Below are positions 57,565-64,000 of a stretch of DNA of 64,000 nucleotides, one piece after another. The DNA comes from Hofstenia miamia (lineage: Eukaryota; Xenacoelomorpha; Acoela; Hofsteniidae): positions 1,062,453 to 1,126,452 of the forward strand of contig CABFPE010000008.1 in the NCBI GenBank assembly GCA_900660155.1, written 5' to 3'. Each line of letters begins with the position of its first letter. The first letter of the stretch is position 1. Made by a program: the position numbers and the translations under genes. The notes under the pieces were generated by a model. That model made no database searches. It was not told the origin of the DNA and saw only the letters and a program-made list of their open reading frames with translations.

Positions 57565-60300
57565 TAAAAAACTTAATACAGTTACATAATTTAAGACTTT
57601 TTAACCATTCCTTGTTGCTTCGGAAAAGTAAAAAGCAATGGTAAATAAGAGTAATCGAATATGCCAAACATTGCAACAACGTAATCAAAGATGCAACGAA
57701 GATGTTCTCTTGTGTAAATATTCTAAGTGCATACATCATATTACAAAATGCACGGGATTTCCCATGGAATGTATCAATGTCATATCCTATAGGAAACATT
57801 TTTATTCATTCTGTTGCAGCTGATGCTCACACATTTCCTCTATTACATCTGAACTCAATGAGCTAAAGACGACTACTCACTGGTTTCTGAAAGTGAGCAA
57901 ATTCTTGAAGATATCAAGTAAAAGTCTGGAGACATTTCTTCCGAAATTGAGTCCAATTTTGTCTCAAAAATCACAAAGCTTAAGCAATTATTTATTTTAT
58001 CCATTTACCCATTTAAAAAATTCTAAACAATTGCTCTGACATTGATCCCTCAAATTTAATAAACTACTATTATCAATTAATGAAAACTTAAGATCAGTTA
58101 AAAGAAACCTTTTTTAGTGAATCTCTAATTCAAAAGCCAAATCCACTCATTATCATTATTTCCATAGAATAGTTCCACTATGTTCATGTCAAGGATACAA
58201 TTTCTCTACATGACGATTAAAATACAGTTAAATAACAATTGAAAGAATATATCTGGCAGCTCTTTAAGACGTCTTACAGACCAGTATAAACATGCTCGCA
58301 CAAAAACAGTTTGTTCTTGCTCATTTAGTTTGCAACAAAAATAAATATCATGCTTTGCTTTTCGTATGTCAACCAACATACGATCAATGTTTCTTCTTGG
58401 ACAGTTTAGTTTTTATATTTAGTTTGTAGATGATTTATCACGTGAGTGAAGCTTATTTGACTGAAAAGTTGCGCTATTACAATGACATCGAGTTAGTGAA
58501 ACAACTAGTGTCTACTCAAGTGATATCGGCATTGACATGTATGAAGAGGTTGAAAAGGCCGCAGTACACCAACTGCAGTTGATGCCTGAGGAAGCCATTT
58601 CAAATTTGAAGGTCAACGTTGAAAACCCAATTCGATATTTACATGCTACAAGAATACCTCGCACTTTGAATTGATCTCAAATAACTTTTAAAATGTTTCA
58701 TATCCTAAACTAACTATATAAAACAAGAACTACCTTCATATCATGAAGTGAACTTGCTCTTCCAATGCTTGTAGGTACGAGACCCTGATGTATTTGTGAT
58801 GCTTCCTGTAGCTCTACAACTTGTTGAGCACCCTATAAAATATTATTAATTAAGAAAAGTCTTTACAATATCAATTTTTAAAATTTACCTGTAATAATTT
58901 AATGTGAACATGTGAAACTATAGTTGGAAGTCGTTTCCACTCCTTAATAACGTGTCCACTTGCACAGTCAACAAGTCGTTCAATTCGATGAACGTTAAGT
59001 TCTTCAGGTTTGCAAACACAAAGAAAACCTCGATACAAGTTCAGTTTCCAAGTCCAGTCACGTGGACAACTGCTCTCCACCTAAAGAAACACTAAAAAGT
59101 ACAAAATGTTGTATGATTCATAAAAATGATAAGTCCCATGATTTGTATATAGCAATCATCTATCTTTCGTGGTCTGTGACAATCAGCAGCCGCCTCTCAC
59201 TAAAATGTAAAAATAAAGTGAATGGGTACCATAGAAAGAGCTTCTTTTGTTAGCTTCCAATCAGGTAGACGCCAAGCACAATCAAGCACAAGGAATGGAT
59301 TTGAATGATCCCCACGACTATTTCCATATTCCAATAGGAGATCCCATTCGCTAAGTTCTTTAGCACAGCGCACCCAACGGGTTTCCCACAAACGGAATTC
59401 TGAAAATGGTGGTGGATTGGAAATGGGCGGTTCGTCCCGAGCTTTTGACATGCCTGCTTCATATGCACGCTGGGCTTGGGTGAAGAGACCCTGAATTTCA
59501 TATGCAATTGCGGAAACAGTTTCTGGATATCTAAACGAAACTGTGAAATAAACTATGCAATAAAAATGATGGCTTTCATAAATTTAATAGAATAGCCAGA
59601 ATTTAAATGTTGAATACAAAAAAATTCTTTAAACTATTGGCAAATTTGAGAAAAACAATGCAAAGTAATATGTAAAACTAAGTTTTATGTATCATATAGA
59701 ATACGTAAATGGAAAATTAAATTTTAGGCTACAATAAAGATAGGACGAAGTAAACCACTACTGTTTACTTTCTATTTTAAATTTGTAGAAAAATATAAAA
59801 CACTTGAAAATTAGAAAAACGATCCGCTAAGAACTGGTGTCTACAAAATGTTGAATGTCTTCAATAGATGCAGTTAGAGATTACATAAAGCGAAATGAAT
59901 AAAAACTAACTTCGCTCGTTTCTGCCAAAGGCCTGCCCACATATCTTCTTCATTGAGAAGGGTGTAGACATCGCTGAGAGAATCAACAATTTCATCTGCG
60001 GGCGGTTGCATAACTTCTTCTTCTGGTAATCTCGATCCAGTTGGATCTTCAATCAATAACTGCTCTAGTTGCAATGTGGTTCTGTGCCATAAATTGTGAG
60101 ATTTTCCAAGATACTAACAATATGGAATTACTCATAATTTCATAGTAAATTGATACTTTAAGAACACAGGGTCTGATGTATATGGACGGCACACATTTTG
60201 TGAAAGCCTCAAGCATGGAGTAAATAACACTTGGATAACATTCTTTTTGTGGCAAATGACTGCCGCTACAGAGGAATGGAGTAATTTCCCCACCGATTGC
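42240..60300 (-). CDS. TRRAP: TRRAP / Nipped-A / Tra1 homologue, 3' half (21 exons)
   Basis: TRRAP is the PI3K-like pseudokinase scaffold that lets activators recruit the SAGA and NuA4/TIP60 acetyltransferase complexes in the nucleus (family knowledge). I traced 21 exons by GT-AG boundaries and phase: 60,157-60,300; 59,911-60,113; 59,230-59,530; 58,889-59,080; 58,734-58,832; 56,605-56,754; 55,880-56,107; 55,196-55,407; 54,566-54,751; 54,341-54,489; 54,181-54,297; 53,707-54,015; 52,067-52,286; 51,418-51,601; 51,265-51,372; 51,122-51,218; 47,156-47,479; 46,972-47,113; 46,263-46,459; 46,055-46,166; 42,240-42,349. Together they give about 1,260 codons collinear with the C-terminal third of animal TRRAP. 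All phases agree except in 51,122-51,218. The 5' exons lie beyond the window or beyond the transposon block. Introns range from 43 nt to 3.7 kb. Confidence 0.93.
43045..45020 (+). mobile_element. hAT-like transposon in the last TRRAP intron
   Basis: Plus-strand frames give a hAT-type transposase in pieces. An N-terminal BED-like finger comes first (CRICKCIFIW, later NLHLRTQC). Then SHGSLDNYGELICCGLDQDW follows. 43,906-44,703 carries the region after the 'SDN' box, with WIGCLEHRLSTCVNDVIN matching the 'W-CxxH-LNL' motif. A C-terminal acidic tail reads FDDIYDEAEIGS near 44,757. At least three frame changes break it, and the usual dimerisation motif is not evident. The right end reads GGCAACCCTG (45,011-45,020), giving a CAGGGTTGCC terminus. 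No matching left end was found. Absent from the left arm. Confidence 0.65.
45089..45500. mobile_element. GC-pulsed non-coding element with imperfect inverted ends
   Basis: GC-rich ends (CCAGCCGG with GGCCGGTCAATGAC; GGCCGACCGGTTCGAAC) face each other across an AT-rich middle. The CCGGT/ACCGG words are repeated in inverted orientation. No frame with known homology. Probably a degraded MITE present only in the right arm. Confidence 0.4.
46055..47479 (-). CDS. TRRAP: TRRAP exons 17-20: pseudokinase domain
   Basis: 47,156-47,479 reads TAKRFLQFTVPKVVGVSPQM, RLVEDEPSSMSLSQI, RYYERTAHLYPSP and TVLKEWALTSYSNATHYWTF. 46,972-47,113 reads LSEFVLHLTKLNPDMLQI. 46,263-46,459 reads GELDANRAVPFRLTPNFVEF and SMIAVARCFVEP. 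46,055-46,166 ends DKAVNVIMTRLK. Where active PI3K-like kinases have their HxxxN and DFG-type catalytic loop residues, this protein has none, as in all TRRAP proteins. All frames are open. Confidence 0.92.
46580..46851. mobile_element. GC-pulsed MITE-like element inside a TRRAP intron
   Basis: The left end is ACCCCAACCCGACCCGATCG. The right end reads inward as ACCCCACATAACCAGACCCG. The ends are imperfect inverted repeats of about 25 bp. It lies in the 512-nt intron between exons 18 and 19, and that whole area is deleted from the left arm. Confidence 0.45.
49324..49329 (-). terminator. Polyadenylation signal AATAAA, right CCCH gene
   Basis: AATAAA on the minus strand, 21 nt beyond the stop codon, conserved with the left copy. 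Confidence 0.5.
49351..49866 (-). CDS. TIS11/tristetraprolin-like tandem CCCH zinc-finger protein (right copy)
   Basis: A 171-aa single-exon frame nested in the 3.6-kb TRRAP intron 47,480-51,121, on the same strand as TRRAP. Finger 1 (CSNYQKNEFCSFGGNCKFAH) and finger 2 (CNNFHNEGHCKFGVSCIYLH) both keep C-X8-C-X5-C-X3-H. The inter-finger linker is 19 residues, not the 18 of the left copy and of known TIS11 proteins, and the lead-in is NYKIKK instead of KYKTKK. Outside the linker and finger 2 the two copies differ at about three residues in 135. Here they differ at about twelve in 36 plus one inserted codon. RNA binding by finger 2 may be altered. A TATA-like box and a polyadenylation signal are conserved. 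Confidence 0.82.
   Translation of the reverse strand: MLENCWVESFNEGLNNRSPPSNSNDSLLFPLCSIDILNNNGTEKFAKEKLESSKDSFQRHGWLKEKFKSVECSNYQKNEFCSFGGNCKFAHGLSDLRIMSLNIHNYKIKKCNNFHNEGHCKFGVSCIYLHDSSKEEMILIEKIAVIRDLQHKKEDENKGYHQLFSYPHESL
49892..49899 (-). promoter_or_regulatory. TATA-like box before the right CCCH gene
   Basis: TATAAATA on the minus strand, same position relative to the ATG as in the left arm. Confidence 0.4.
51122..51218 (-). pseudogene. TRRAP: Damaged TRRAP pseudokinase exon (right arm)
   Basis: Expected length is 108 nt (phase 0 to phase 0); the observed length is 97. It begins IYPHLIVN and resumes, in another frame, ARRNERVL, then a TAA stop where the left arm has CAA, then LFRFLNYFLDRKK. 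The missing 11 nt would encode roughly DACLT. The deletion is shared with the left arm; the stop is private. Skipping the exon keeps frame, and an AG 19 nt inside it (AATAG|TCAATG) would restore frame over the deletion but not over the TAA. A base-call error cannot be excluded for the TAA. Confidence 0.82.
51265..51601 (-). CDS. TRRAP: TRRAP exons 14-15: entry to the kinase-like domain
   Basis: 51,418-51,601 encodes LQNLINKLQKWIKILDAKVK and EVDIPGEFLMPK. 51,265-51,372 encodes QINYYVRIARFLPRVEIVQK and RRLYIRGNNGK. Introns are 45 and 46 nt. Both exons are open and keep the PGEFLMP and LYIRG signatures of TRRAP. Confidence 0.92.
51639..51664. repeat. (TA)n microsatellite at an arm breakpoint
   Basis: TA run in the intron upstream of TRRAP exon 14. 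Left-arm homology stops here. A single N lies 25 bp further on (51,689). Confidence 0.85.
52067..54015 (-). CDS. TRRAP: TRRAP exons 12-13: end of FAT
   Basis: Exon 53,707-54,015 has a Ser/Asp-rich lead (SDSHSSDSAA) and then PMWRCSRIMHLQRDHHPTLL with EGIVDQMMWFGEYWYEEVLR. Exon 52,067-52,286 reads TLNFINKLVATFG and ends MKSQFTVDFDM. The 1.4-kb intron between them holds the GC-rich element with the 9-bp target duplication. Confidence 0.9.
52671..53527. mobile_element. 857-bp GC-rich non-autonomous element with 9-bp target duplication
   Basis: ACTTTTAAT flanks the element on both sides (52,662-52,670 and 53,528-53,536). The ends are inverted: AGAGCCCGACGCC on the left and AGAGACCGACGCC on the right. 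Just inside each end are CATCGGCGGCGGCGG tracts, striking in AT-rich DNA. Internally, a block of about 230 bp starting TATGCTAAAAATGATTAAAT occurs at 52,730 and 52,961. The tail of the second block is displaced by 289 unrelated bases (about 53,120-53,408). No coding sequence. A 9-bp duplication fits a Mutator-type element but does not prove it. Confidence 0.8.
54181..56107 (-). CDS. TRRAP: TRRAP exons 7-11: FAT region, second part
   Basis: The exons read AMLGVHASAQAIIHYGKVAR with DSLSRIHTIPSVPIIDCFHK; EEANKAFSAAIQFNDSSIKA with WGDYLHQLFVKDR; CYLHASRHQQENKSRKYLAK; IPQMLTCLVRSEGQPILNLL with YPQAVYFPLRTLYLTLKI; and a short Gln-rich exon, QRQLLQQQQQQN. All are open, and phases match across the junctions. 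This whole block is missing from the left arm. Confidence 0.92.
55447..55482. repeat. (TA)n microsatellite in a TRRAP intron
   Basis: TA-rich run in the intron between TRRAP exons 7 and 8. Confidence 0.8.
56605..60300 (-). CDS. TRRAP: TRRAP exons 1-6 of the window: FAT region, first part
   Basis: The first exon follows the acceptor TTTTTAG at 60,301 and reads ITPFLCSGSHLPQKECYPSV. Then come EEDMWAGLWQKRAK, AYEAGMSKARDEPP with LWETRWVRCAKELSEWDLL, VESSCPRDWTWKLNLYRGFL, GAQQVVELQEASQIHQGL and TVKTWRNRLPMISDDLSHW with FMWRQHHYQ. These helical-repeat signatures are diagnostic of TRRAP among the FAT-domain proteins. Every exon is open. The 2-kb intron 56,755-58,733 contains the sequence duplicated in the left arm at 14.6-15.2 kb. 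Confidence 0.92.
57485..57800 (-). repeat. Single right-arm copy of the left-arm 291-bp tandem unit
   Basis: Minus strand matches 14,596-14,886 and 14,887-15,175. An open frame of 104 codons with a hydrophobic segment spans it, extended by a TA run at 57,528-57,565. It is intronic and unrecognised. Confidence 0.8.
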
Positions 60301-60469
60301 CTAAAAACAATAATACCATGTGCAAAAATTATTAAAGCTAATTACAAATTTCAAATAAAATCTCAACACATTCAAACCTAAAACCGCATGTTTGTAATAA
60401 TAGAGGTAAGCTCAAATATGACCTTAATGTGAGTGCATATGAATTTTTTGTTATTGTTAATAACAGACA

Positions 60470-61290
60470 CTAAAAGATCCAGCATTTTCTCTAGGTTGCT
60501 TGATTAAATAAATAATACATGGTTAAGATTCCTTGATAACTTATCACACAGATGTTTTCAAAATTCAAGGTACTCGAGAGTATGGAGTCAAAGACCATAA
60601 ACTTCAAGGCTTACCTGTTAGACAGGATACATATATGCGTGGGTGTTGACAAACGTGTCAATACTATACATCCCTTTTGCCTTCTCCTTTTCACGAAGTT
60701 CTTTCATTAAAGCCACCACGGTTTAAACTGAAGATCCCACCTCTTTTTCTTGCTAACTAACTTTTTGTTTTTGTGTATTACTACTATTTAATATTTTAAT
60801 CAGGTCGTTCTATGCCCAAGCCGTATTGGTGCTTTACTCACTTTGCAAGCTCCTGAGAATGTAGAAAAACTGAGCTTTGACAGCAAACTTCATTTTGGCA
60901 GCGCCTCCAGTAGGACAGGAGAGAACGCTTTTTCTTAATGAAAAACATAGCCAACTTGGCTCAAAGAGCTGCAATATCATAAAGAACACAAACCCTGACG
61001 CCCTCTTGCGAGTAATGGGATGCCCAGATATTGCAGATGATTGCTGTTATTTTCGAGAGCCCATTTGAAATTGCAGGAAAATCACAAGTTGCTACAGAAT
61101 GCGAAAGGAAAATGTTACCTCGGGTTGGAAAGAACGATTTCCTGAAGATATTCCATAAAAAAAGAACTGATTGTAACAATCGAGCTTGCGTAATTAGAGT
61201 GAAGCTATTAAGGAGCTAAGGACTTTGAGGTAGTGGAAGATCTCCGCATTATCTGTGACTATTCAGCAGTCACCATATATTCCAGGTGTA
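60470..61290. other. Unassigned sequence with coding-like frames
   Basis: On the minus strand near 60,735-60,615 a splice-flanked-looking frame reads ALMKELREKEKAKGMYSIDT and ends at a stop just before GTAAGC. Another minus-strand frame near 61,060-60,850 includes LSCPTGGAAKMKFAVKAQFF. On the plus strand 60,877-61,219 includes NTNPDALLRVMGCPDIADDC across a shift. I recognise none of these. They may be decayed gene or repeat fragments. Confidence 0.25.
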
Positions 61291-61296
61291 ATTACA

Positions 61297-62540
61297 GGTG
61301 CAACCCAAATTATTATGATAACCCCGATTTTTTTAGATCTTTTTGCCATCGCAACAACAATTGATTACATAAAAATCTGCTAAGTTATATGTATATTATA
61401 TAGGCACTGACTAATATTTCCCCAGGGTTTTGGAAGCATGTGCTTCATATTCACTGTGGTAAAATTTTCTATATATATTAGCTAACCCATATTATTATAA
61501 CCACCTCAACTTATATTGCTACGCCACATAACAGTACAGTAAACTGGCCAGCAACCACATCTGTAGACTTTCAAAGTCCAATTAATCTACAGACGTTCAC
61601 TTCGATAAAACGAGAGCGTGAATCATTATTAGTTACCATGGGTAACCGGTGAGACATAAGTCCAACAACTGCAAAGTCTGTGGAGTAATTACTGAGAGAT
61701 TACAGATTAGTTCGGTAAGTGCTTGCAATATAAGGCATTCGGCTCAACGACCAAAGACTGGCAGATTGGAAAAAAGTGGCCCAAAGCGGAAGACAAGTGT
61801 GGCCAAAGTTCGTCTTTTGATACATCATCTCTGGACTGCTCCACTCAGCAGCCTCAGTCAAATGCAGTCGACTTGGTCTGAGTCTGTTGTCAGTGTTGGC
61901 GGAGAAACTGTGAGATGGGCTCACAATGCCTAAAGTCCCGTTTTGCACCGAAATTGACACCTGAAATGATGCAGAAACGACTGGTGTTTGCACGGCAGAA
62001 CATCCAGTGGACAGCAGAATAATGGCAGTCAGTGGCATTATCTGACGAGAGCCATTTTGAGTGCCGCACTGCATTTAGGCGTCAGCAGTGGATTCCTGCC
62101 GACAGCCCACAGTCAATTATCCAAACCACAAAGTGTGGGAAATCATTTCAGCCAATGAGCAGGCCGCCTACATGTGTGTGAAAGAATGATGCCGCGTATC
62201 TGAACGTGTTAAATACCCGTGCAATACCACAGATGAGGGAATGGTTTGCAGATGGAAACGGAACATTTATGCATGACGGTGCAGCCAGTATCTCGCTAGA
62301 GAGGGTGTTCGGGTGCTGCGATGGCCGGGTAACAGCCCAGGCTGAAGCCCCATTGAGAAAATCTGGGCTGTTATGAAACGCCGATTGGCTCAACAAACCA
62401 TCACCACGAAGCAGCAGATGATCTGTGCCATCATAAAGTTGTGGGCACGCGATGAGAACTTCAATCAAGCGTTGGCATGATATTTTAAAAGCGTGCCTAG
62501 AGGTCTAAAAGCATTGATTGCCCCAAAGGTGGCAACACTA
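61297..62540 (+). mobile_element. Tc1-family transposon relic
   Basis: Broken plus-strand frames show a Tc1 transposase. The recognisable part is C-terminal: WPGNSPG then SPIEKIWAVMKRRLAQQ, including the third catalytic acidic residue (E), then NFNQALA and PRGLKALIAPK, close to the usual '...I.AKGGNTKY' end. Stops are frequent. At the left, AACCCAAATTATTATGATAA (about 61,304) and AACCCATATTATTATAACCA (about 61,484) are similar direct repeats, suggesting an IR/DR-type end. The right end is not seen; the neighbouring element is inserted about 60 bp after the coding end. Confidence 0.7.
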
Positions 62541-62590
62541 AGTATTAGTAATTTTGTAGACTTCATTTCTGATACTATTGTGCGATTATA

Positions 62591-63923
62591 CAGGGTGATT
62601 GTAAAGTCCCTTTAGCATTTCAACGCGTACATAGACACACATACTAACGTGAAGAAATTAGTCATTTGCTGCAATATGAGTGGTTATGTCTGTATTTGCT
62701 TATCCAGCCAATGAAATTCTTATCACTTGTACAATTTCTCATTGGTTGCACATTCTTTGCATAATGTCGTATTCTATCGAACAGCGTGTGTATATGGTGA
62801 TTGAAATGGCAAAAAGCGATGGATCCATCATTACTGTACAAAGACGATGGAAGAAAGAATTTAATGGACAGCCACCTAGCCACGTAACAATTCGCGATAC
62901 ATTTGAACGATTTAAAAGTACTGGTGATGTTCATGACCGTAAACGAACAGGCAGGCCATCACTAAACGATGAGACAGGATCAGCAATTGTTGAACATTTT
63001 GAAGCAAATCCAAGTACGTCTATCAGAAAAGCATCTTACATTCTAAAAATTCCTTATTCTACTATCCAAAACAAGCTAAGCAATATTGGAATGAACGACT
63101 TCCACATAACACTGGTTCAAAAATTGACTGAGGAGGACTTGGCTGCCAGAAAAACAATGTGCGAAGATGTTCTTAACCGTATTGCTGCCGATCCTGATTA
63201 CCTGCGTTTCATTGTTTTCTCTGATGAAGCAAATTTCCACGTCGGTGGAAATGTTAACAAGTTTAATTGCCGGATATGGGGATATGAGAATCCCCATGCC
63301 ACTATGGATAGATGTTTTCAATCACCTAAGGTAACTGTGTGGGTGGGTTACAGTGCTCGATATTTGTTCGGACCTCATTTTTTTCCATCCACCATCAACA
63401 AAGACAATTATTTGGAAATGTTAAAAACCAAAGTGGTACCAGAACTGAAAAGGAAAAGAATATTCTCACGTACTGTATTCCAACAAGACGGCGCTCCTCC
63501 TCATTGGGGCCTCAATGTGCGCGAATACCTCAACCAAAATTTCGCTGGTCGCTGGTGGGGCAGAGATGGCCCACTGAATTGGAGCCCCAGAAGTCCGGAC
63601 CTAACACCTCTCGACTATTTTTTCTGGGGTTTCCTGCGAGAGAAAGTCTATGCGACACCAATTACCAGCATTGAAATGTTGAAAGCCCGAATAGAGCAAG
63701 GAGTAGACGAAATAGCTAATTCACCTTTATTGGAAAGTTCCATTCTTAGCCTTGAAAAAAGGTGTCATCAGTGTATCCAAAATGAAGGTGGGCACTTTGA
63801 ACACGTTTCATAACTTAAATTCAGGTATTTGTTATTTGGAAAATATATTACTTATTAATGGTTTCTCACTTTGTTTCATTTTATGGACGATTAAAATGCT
63901 AAAGGGACTTTACAATCACCCTG
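62591..63923 (+). mobile_element. Apparently intact Tc1/mariner-superfamily transposon
   Basis: Perfect 30-bp terminal inverted repeats begin CAGGGTGATTGTAAAGTCCC (62,591-62,620 and 63,894-63,923). A TA dinucleotide flanks each side (62,589-62,590; 63,924-63,925), the expected target duplication. The 1,333-bp body has one uninterrupted transposase gene. Perfect repeats and an open gene point to a young insertion, next to and probably into the Tc1 relic. Confidence 0.95.
62764..63813 (+). CDS. Tc1/mariner-superfamily transposase (DD41D spacing)
   Basis: A cut-and-paste transposase of 349 aa starting MSYSIEQRVYMVIEMAKSDG; an upstream in-frame ATG at 62,680 is less likely because the family start is at SYSIEQR-like sequence. 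Residues 1-60 form a helix-turn-helix, followed by RKRTGRPS and a second helix-turn-helix (SIRKASYILKIPYSTI). The catalytic triad is visible: D in VFSDEANFH, D in VFQQDGAPPH, and D in SPDLTPLDYFFWG. I count 41 residues between the second and third D, so DD41D, the spacing reported for the rosa/VISITOR groups. No stop or shift is seen, and length matches active relatives. Confidence 0.93.
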   Translation: MSYSIEQRVYMVIEMAKSDGSIITVQRRWKKEFNGQPPSHVTIRDTFERFKSTGDVHDRKRTGRPSLNDETGSAIVEHFEANPSTSIRKASYILKIPYSTIQNKLSNIGMNDFHITLVQKLTEEDLAARKTMCEDVLNRIAADPDYLRFIVFSDEANFHVGGNVNKFNCRIWGYENPHATMDRCFQSPKVTVWVGYSARYLFGPHFFPSTINKDNYLEMLKTKVVPELKRKRIFSRTVFQQDGAPPHWGLNVREYLNQNFAGRWWGRDGPLNWSPRSPDLTPLDYFFWGFLREKVYATPITSIEMLKARIEQGVDEIANSPLLESSILSLEKRCHQCIQNEGGHFEHVS

Positions 63924-63925
63924 TA

Positions 63926-64000
63926 TGTCTGTTAAATTTGTGAGTTCGGTTTTCAATATAATTGTTATTATTAAAGTGCTTAAAGTTTGTAAATTAAATA
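63926..64000. other. AT-rich flank
   Basis: No feature seen in the last 75 bases. A right end of the Tc1 relic displaced by the young element is not recognisable here. Confidence 0.5.

Larger units (their letters stand above)
36371..60470 (-). repeat. Right arm of the giant palindrome
   Basis: Reverse-complement partner of 12,520-33,615; the correspondence is listed there. This arm is longer because it keeps TRRAP exons missing from the left and carries its own insertions: a hAT-like element at 43.0-45.0 kb, two GC-rich inverted-end elements at 45.1-46.9 kb and the GC-rich element at 52.7 kb. Its inner edge is the only sharply defined boundary; the outer edge fades near 60,470. Confidence 0.93.

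Noticed and set aside
57485-57800. Frame of about 100 codons with a hydrophobic segment, also at 14,590 and 14,887, as a gene
   Set aside because: It lies in a TRRAP intron, ends in TA microsatellite translation, and is open on both strands. No homology is recognised.
42240-60300. An active PI3K-like kinase (ATM, ATR, mTOR, SMG1 or DNA-PK) instead of TRRAP
   Set aside because: The exon series matches TRRAP-specific strings (SRIMH, GEFLMP, VSPQMRLVED, WHPWL), and no catalytic-loop or DFG-type residues occur in the kinase-like exons.
12520-60470. Palindrome as a plain sequencing or assembly artefact
   Set aside because: Artefactual foldbacks give near-identical arms. Here the arms have separate transposons, exon losses and tandem duplications, and about 10% divergence in places. 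A head-to-head join of two divergent haplotypes is not excluded and is listed as a check.
1-64000. LTR retrotransposon, retrovirus-like, Polinton or other capsid-bearing element
   Set aside because: I saw no gag, protease-integrase, envelope, capsid or protein-primed polymerase signature and no paired LTRs. The only RT is of LINE type.
1-64000. tRNA, rRNA or CRISPR features
   Set aside because: No cloverleaf with matching A and B boxes, no rRNA-like conserved block and no regularly spaced repeats were found. The A-box-like string near 30,894 lacks a B box.

Overview
The window is AT-rich animal DNA, very probably from an invertebrate. Spliced genes have introns as short as 43-46 nt beside introns of several kb. 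There are many DNA transposons and LINEs, and no rRNA, tRNA, operon or CRISPR signal. An arthropod or nematode fits best, but the species cannot be named from sequence alone.

The dominant structure is a giant imperfect palindrome. A left arm (about 12,520-33,615) is matched in reverse complement by a right arm (about 36,371-60,470) around a 2.76-kb spacer. The right arm carries 21 consecutive 3' exons of TRRAP (Drosophila Nipped-A, yeast Tra1), the PI3K-like pseudokinase scaffold of SAGA and NuA4/TIP60, read on the minus strand. They cover the FAT region, the pseudokinase-like domain and the FATC tail. The left arm holds a decayed copy that has lost many exons. A single-exon gene for a TIS11/tristetraprolin-type tandem CCCH zinc-finger protein lies in a TRRAP intron, and both arms keep an open copy (170 and 171 aa). 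A third, broken copy lies in the spacer. By eye the arms are a mosaic: patches of about 97-100% identity on a background of about 88-90%, as ectopic gene conversion would give.

Layout: 1-12.5 kb is repeat territory, with an internally deleted mariner, a LINE endonuclease scrap, a decayed zinc-finger ORF cluster, a small inverted repeat and a hAT relic that abuts the palindrome edge. 12.5-24.1 kb is the dead TRRAP copy with a Mutator-like relic, the left CCCH gene and two local tandem duplications. 25-29 kb holds a LINE and a piggyBac relic. 33-37 kb is the palindrome core, with a possible membrane-protein fragment in both arms, the CCCH relic and a MITE. 37-42 kb is right-arm non-coding DNA with its own tandem duplication. 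42.2-60.3 kb is TRRAP, with a hAT-like insertion, the right CCCH gene and a GC-rich element with a 9-bp target duplication in its introns. 61.3-63.9 kb is a Tc1 relic followed directly by an apparently intact Tc1/mariner-superfamily element with a 349-aa transposase and perfect 30-bp terminal repeats.

Right-arm TRRAP is open and correctly phased in 20 of 21 exons. One pseudokinase exon has an 11-nt frameshifting deletion, also present in the left arm, plus a private stop. Whether this locus still makes TRRAP is therefore open. No LTR, retroviral or capsid-bearing element was recognised.
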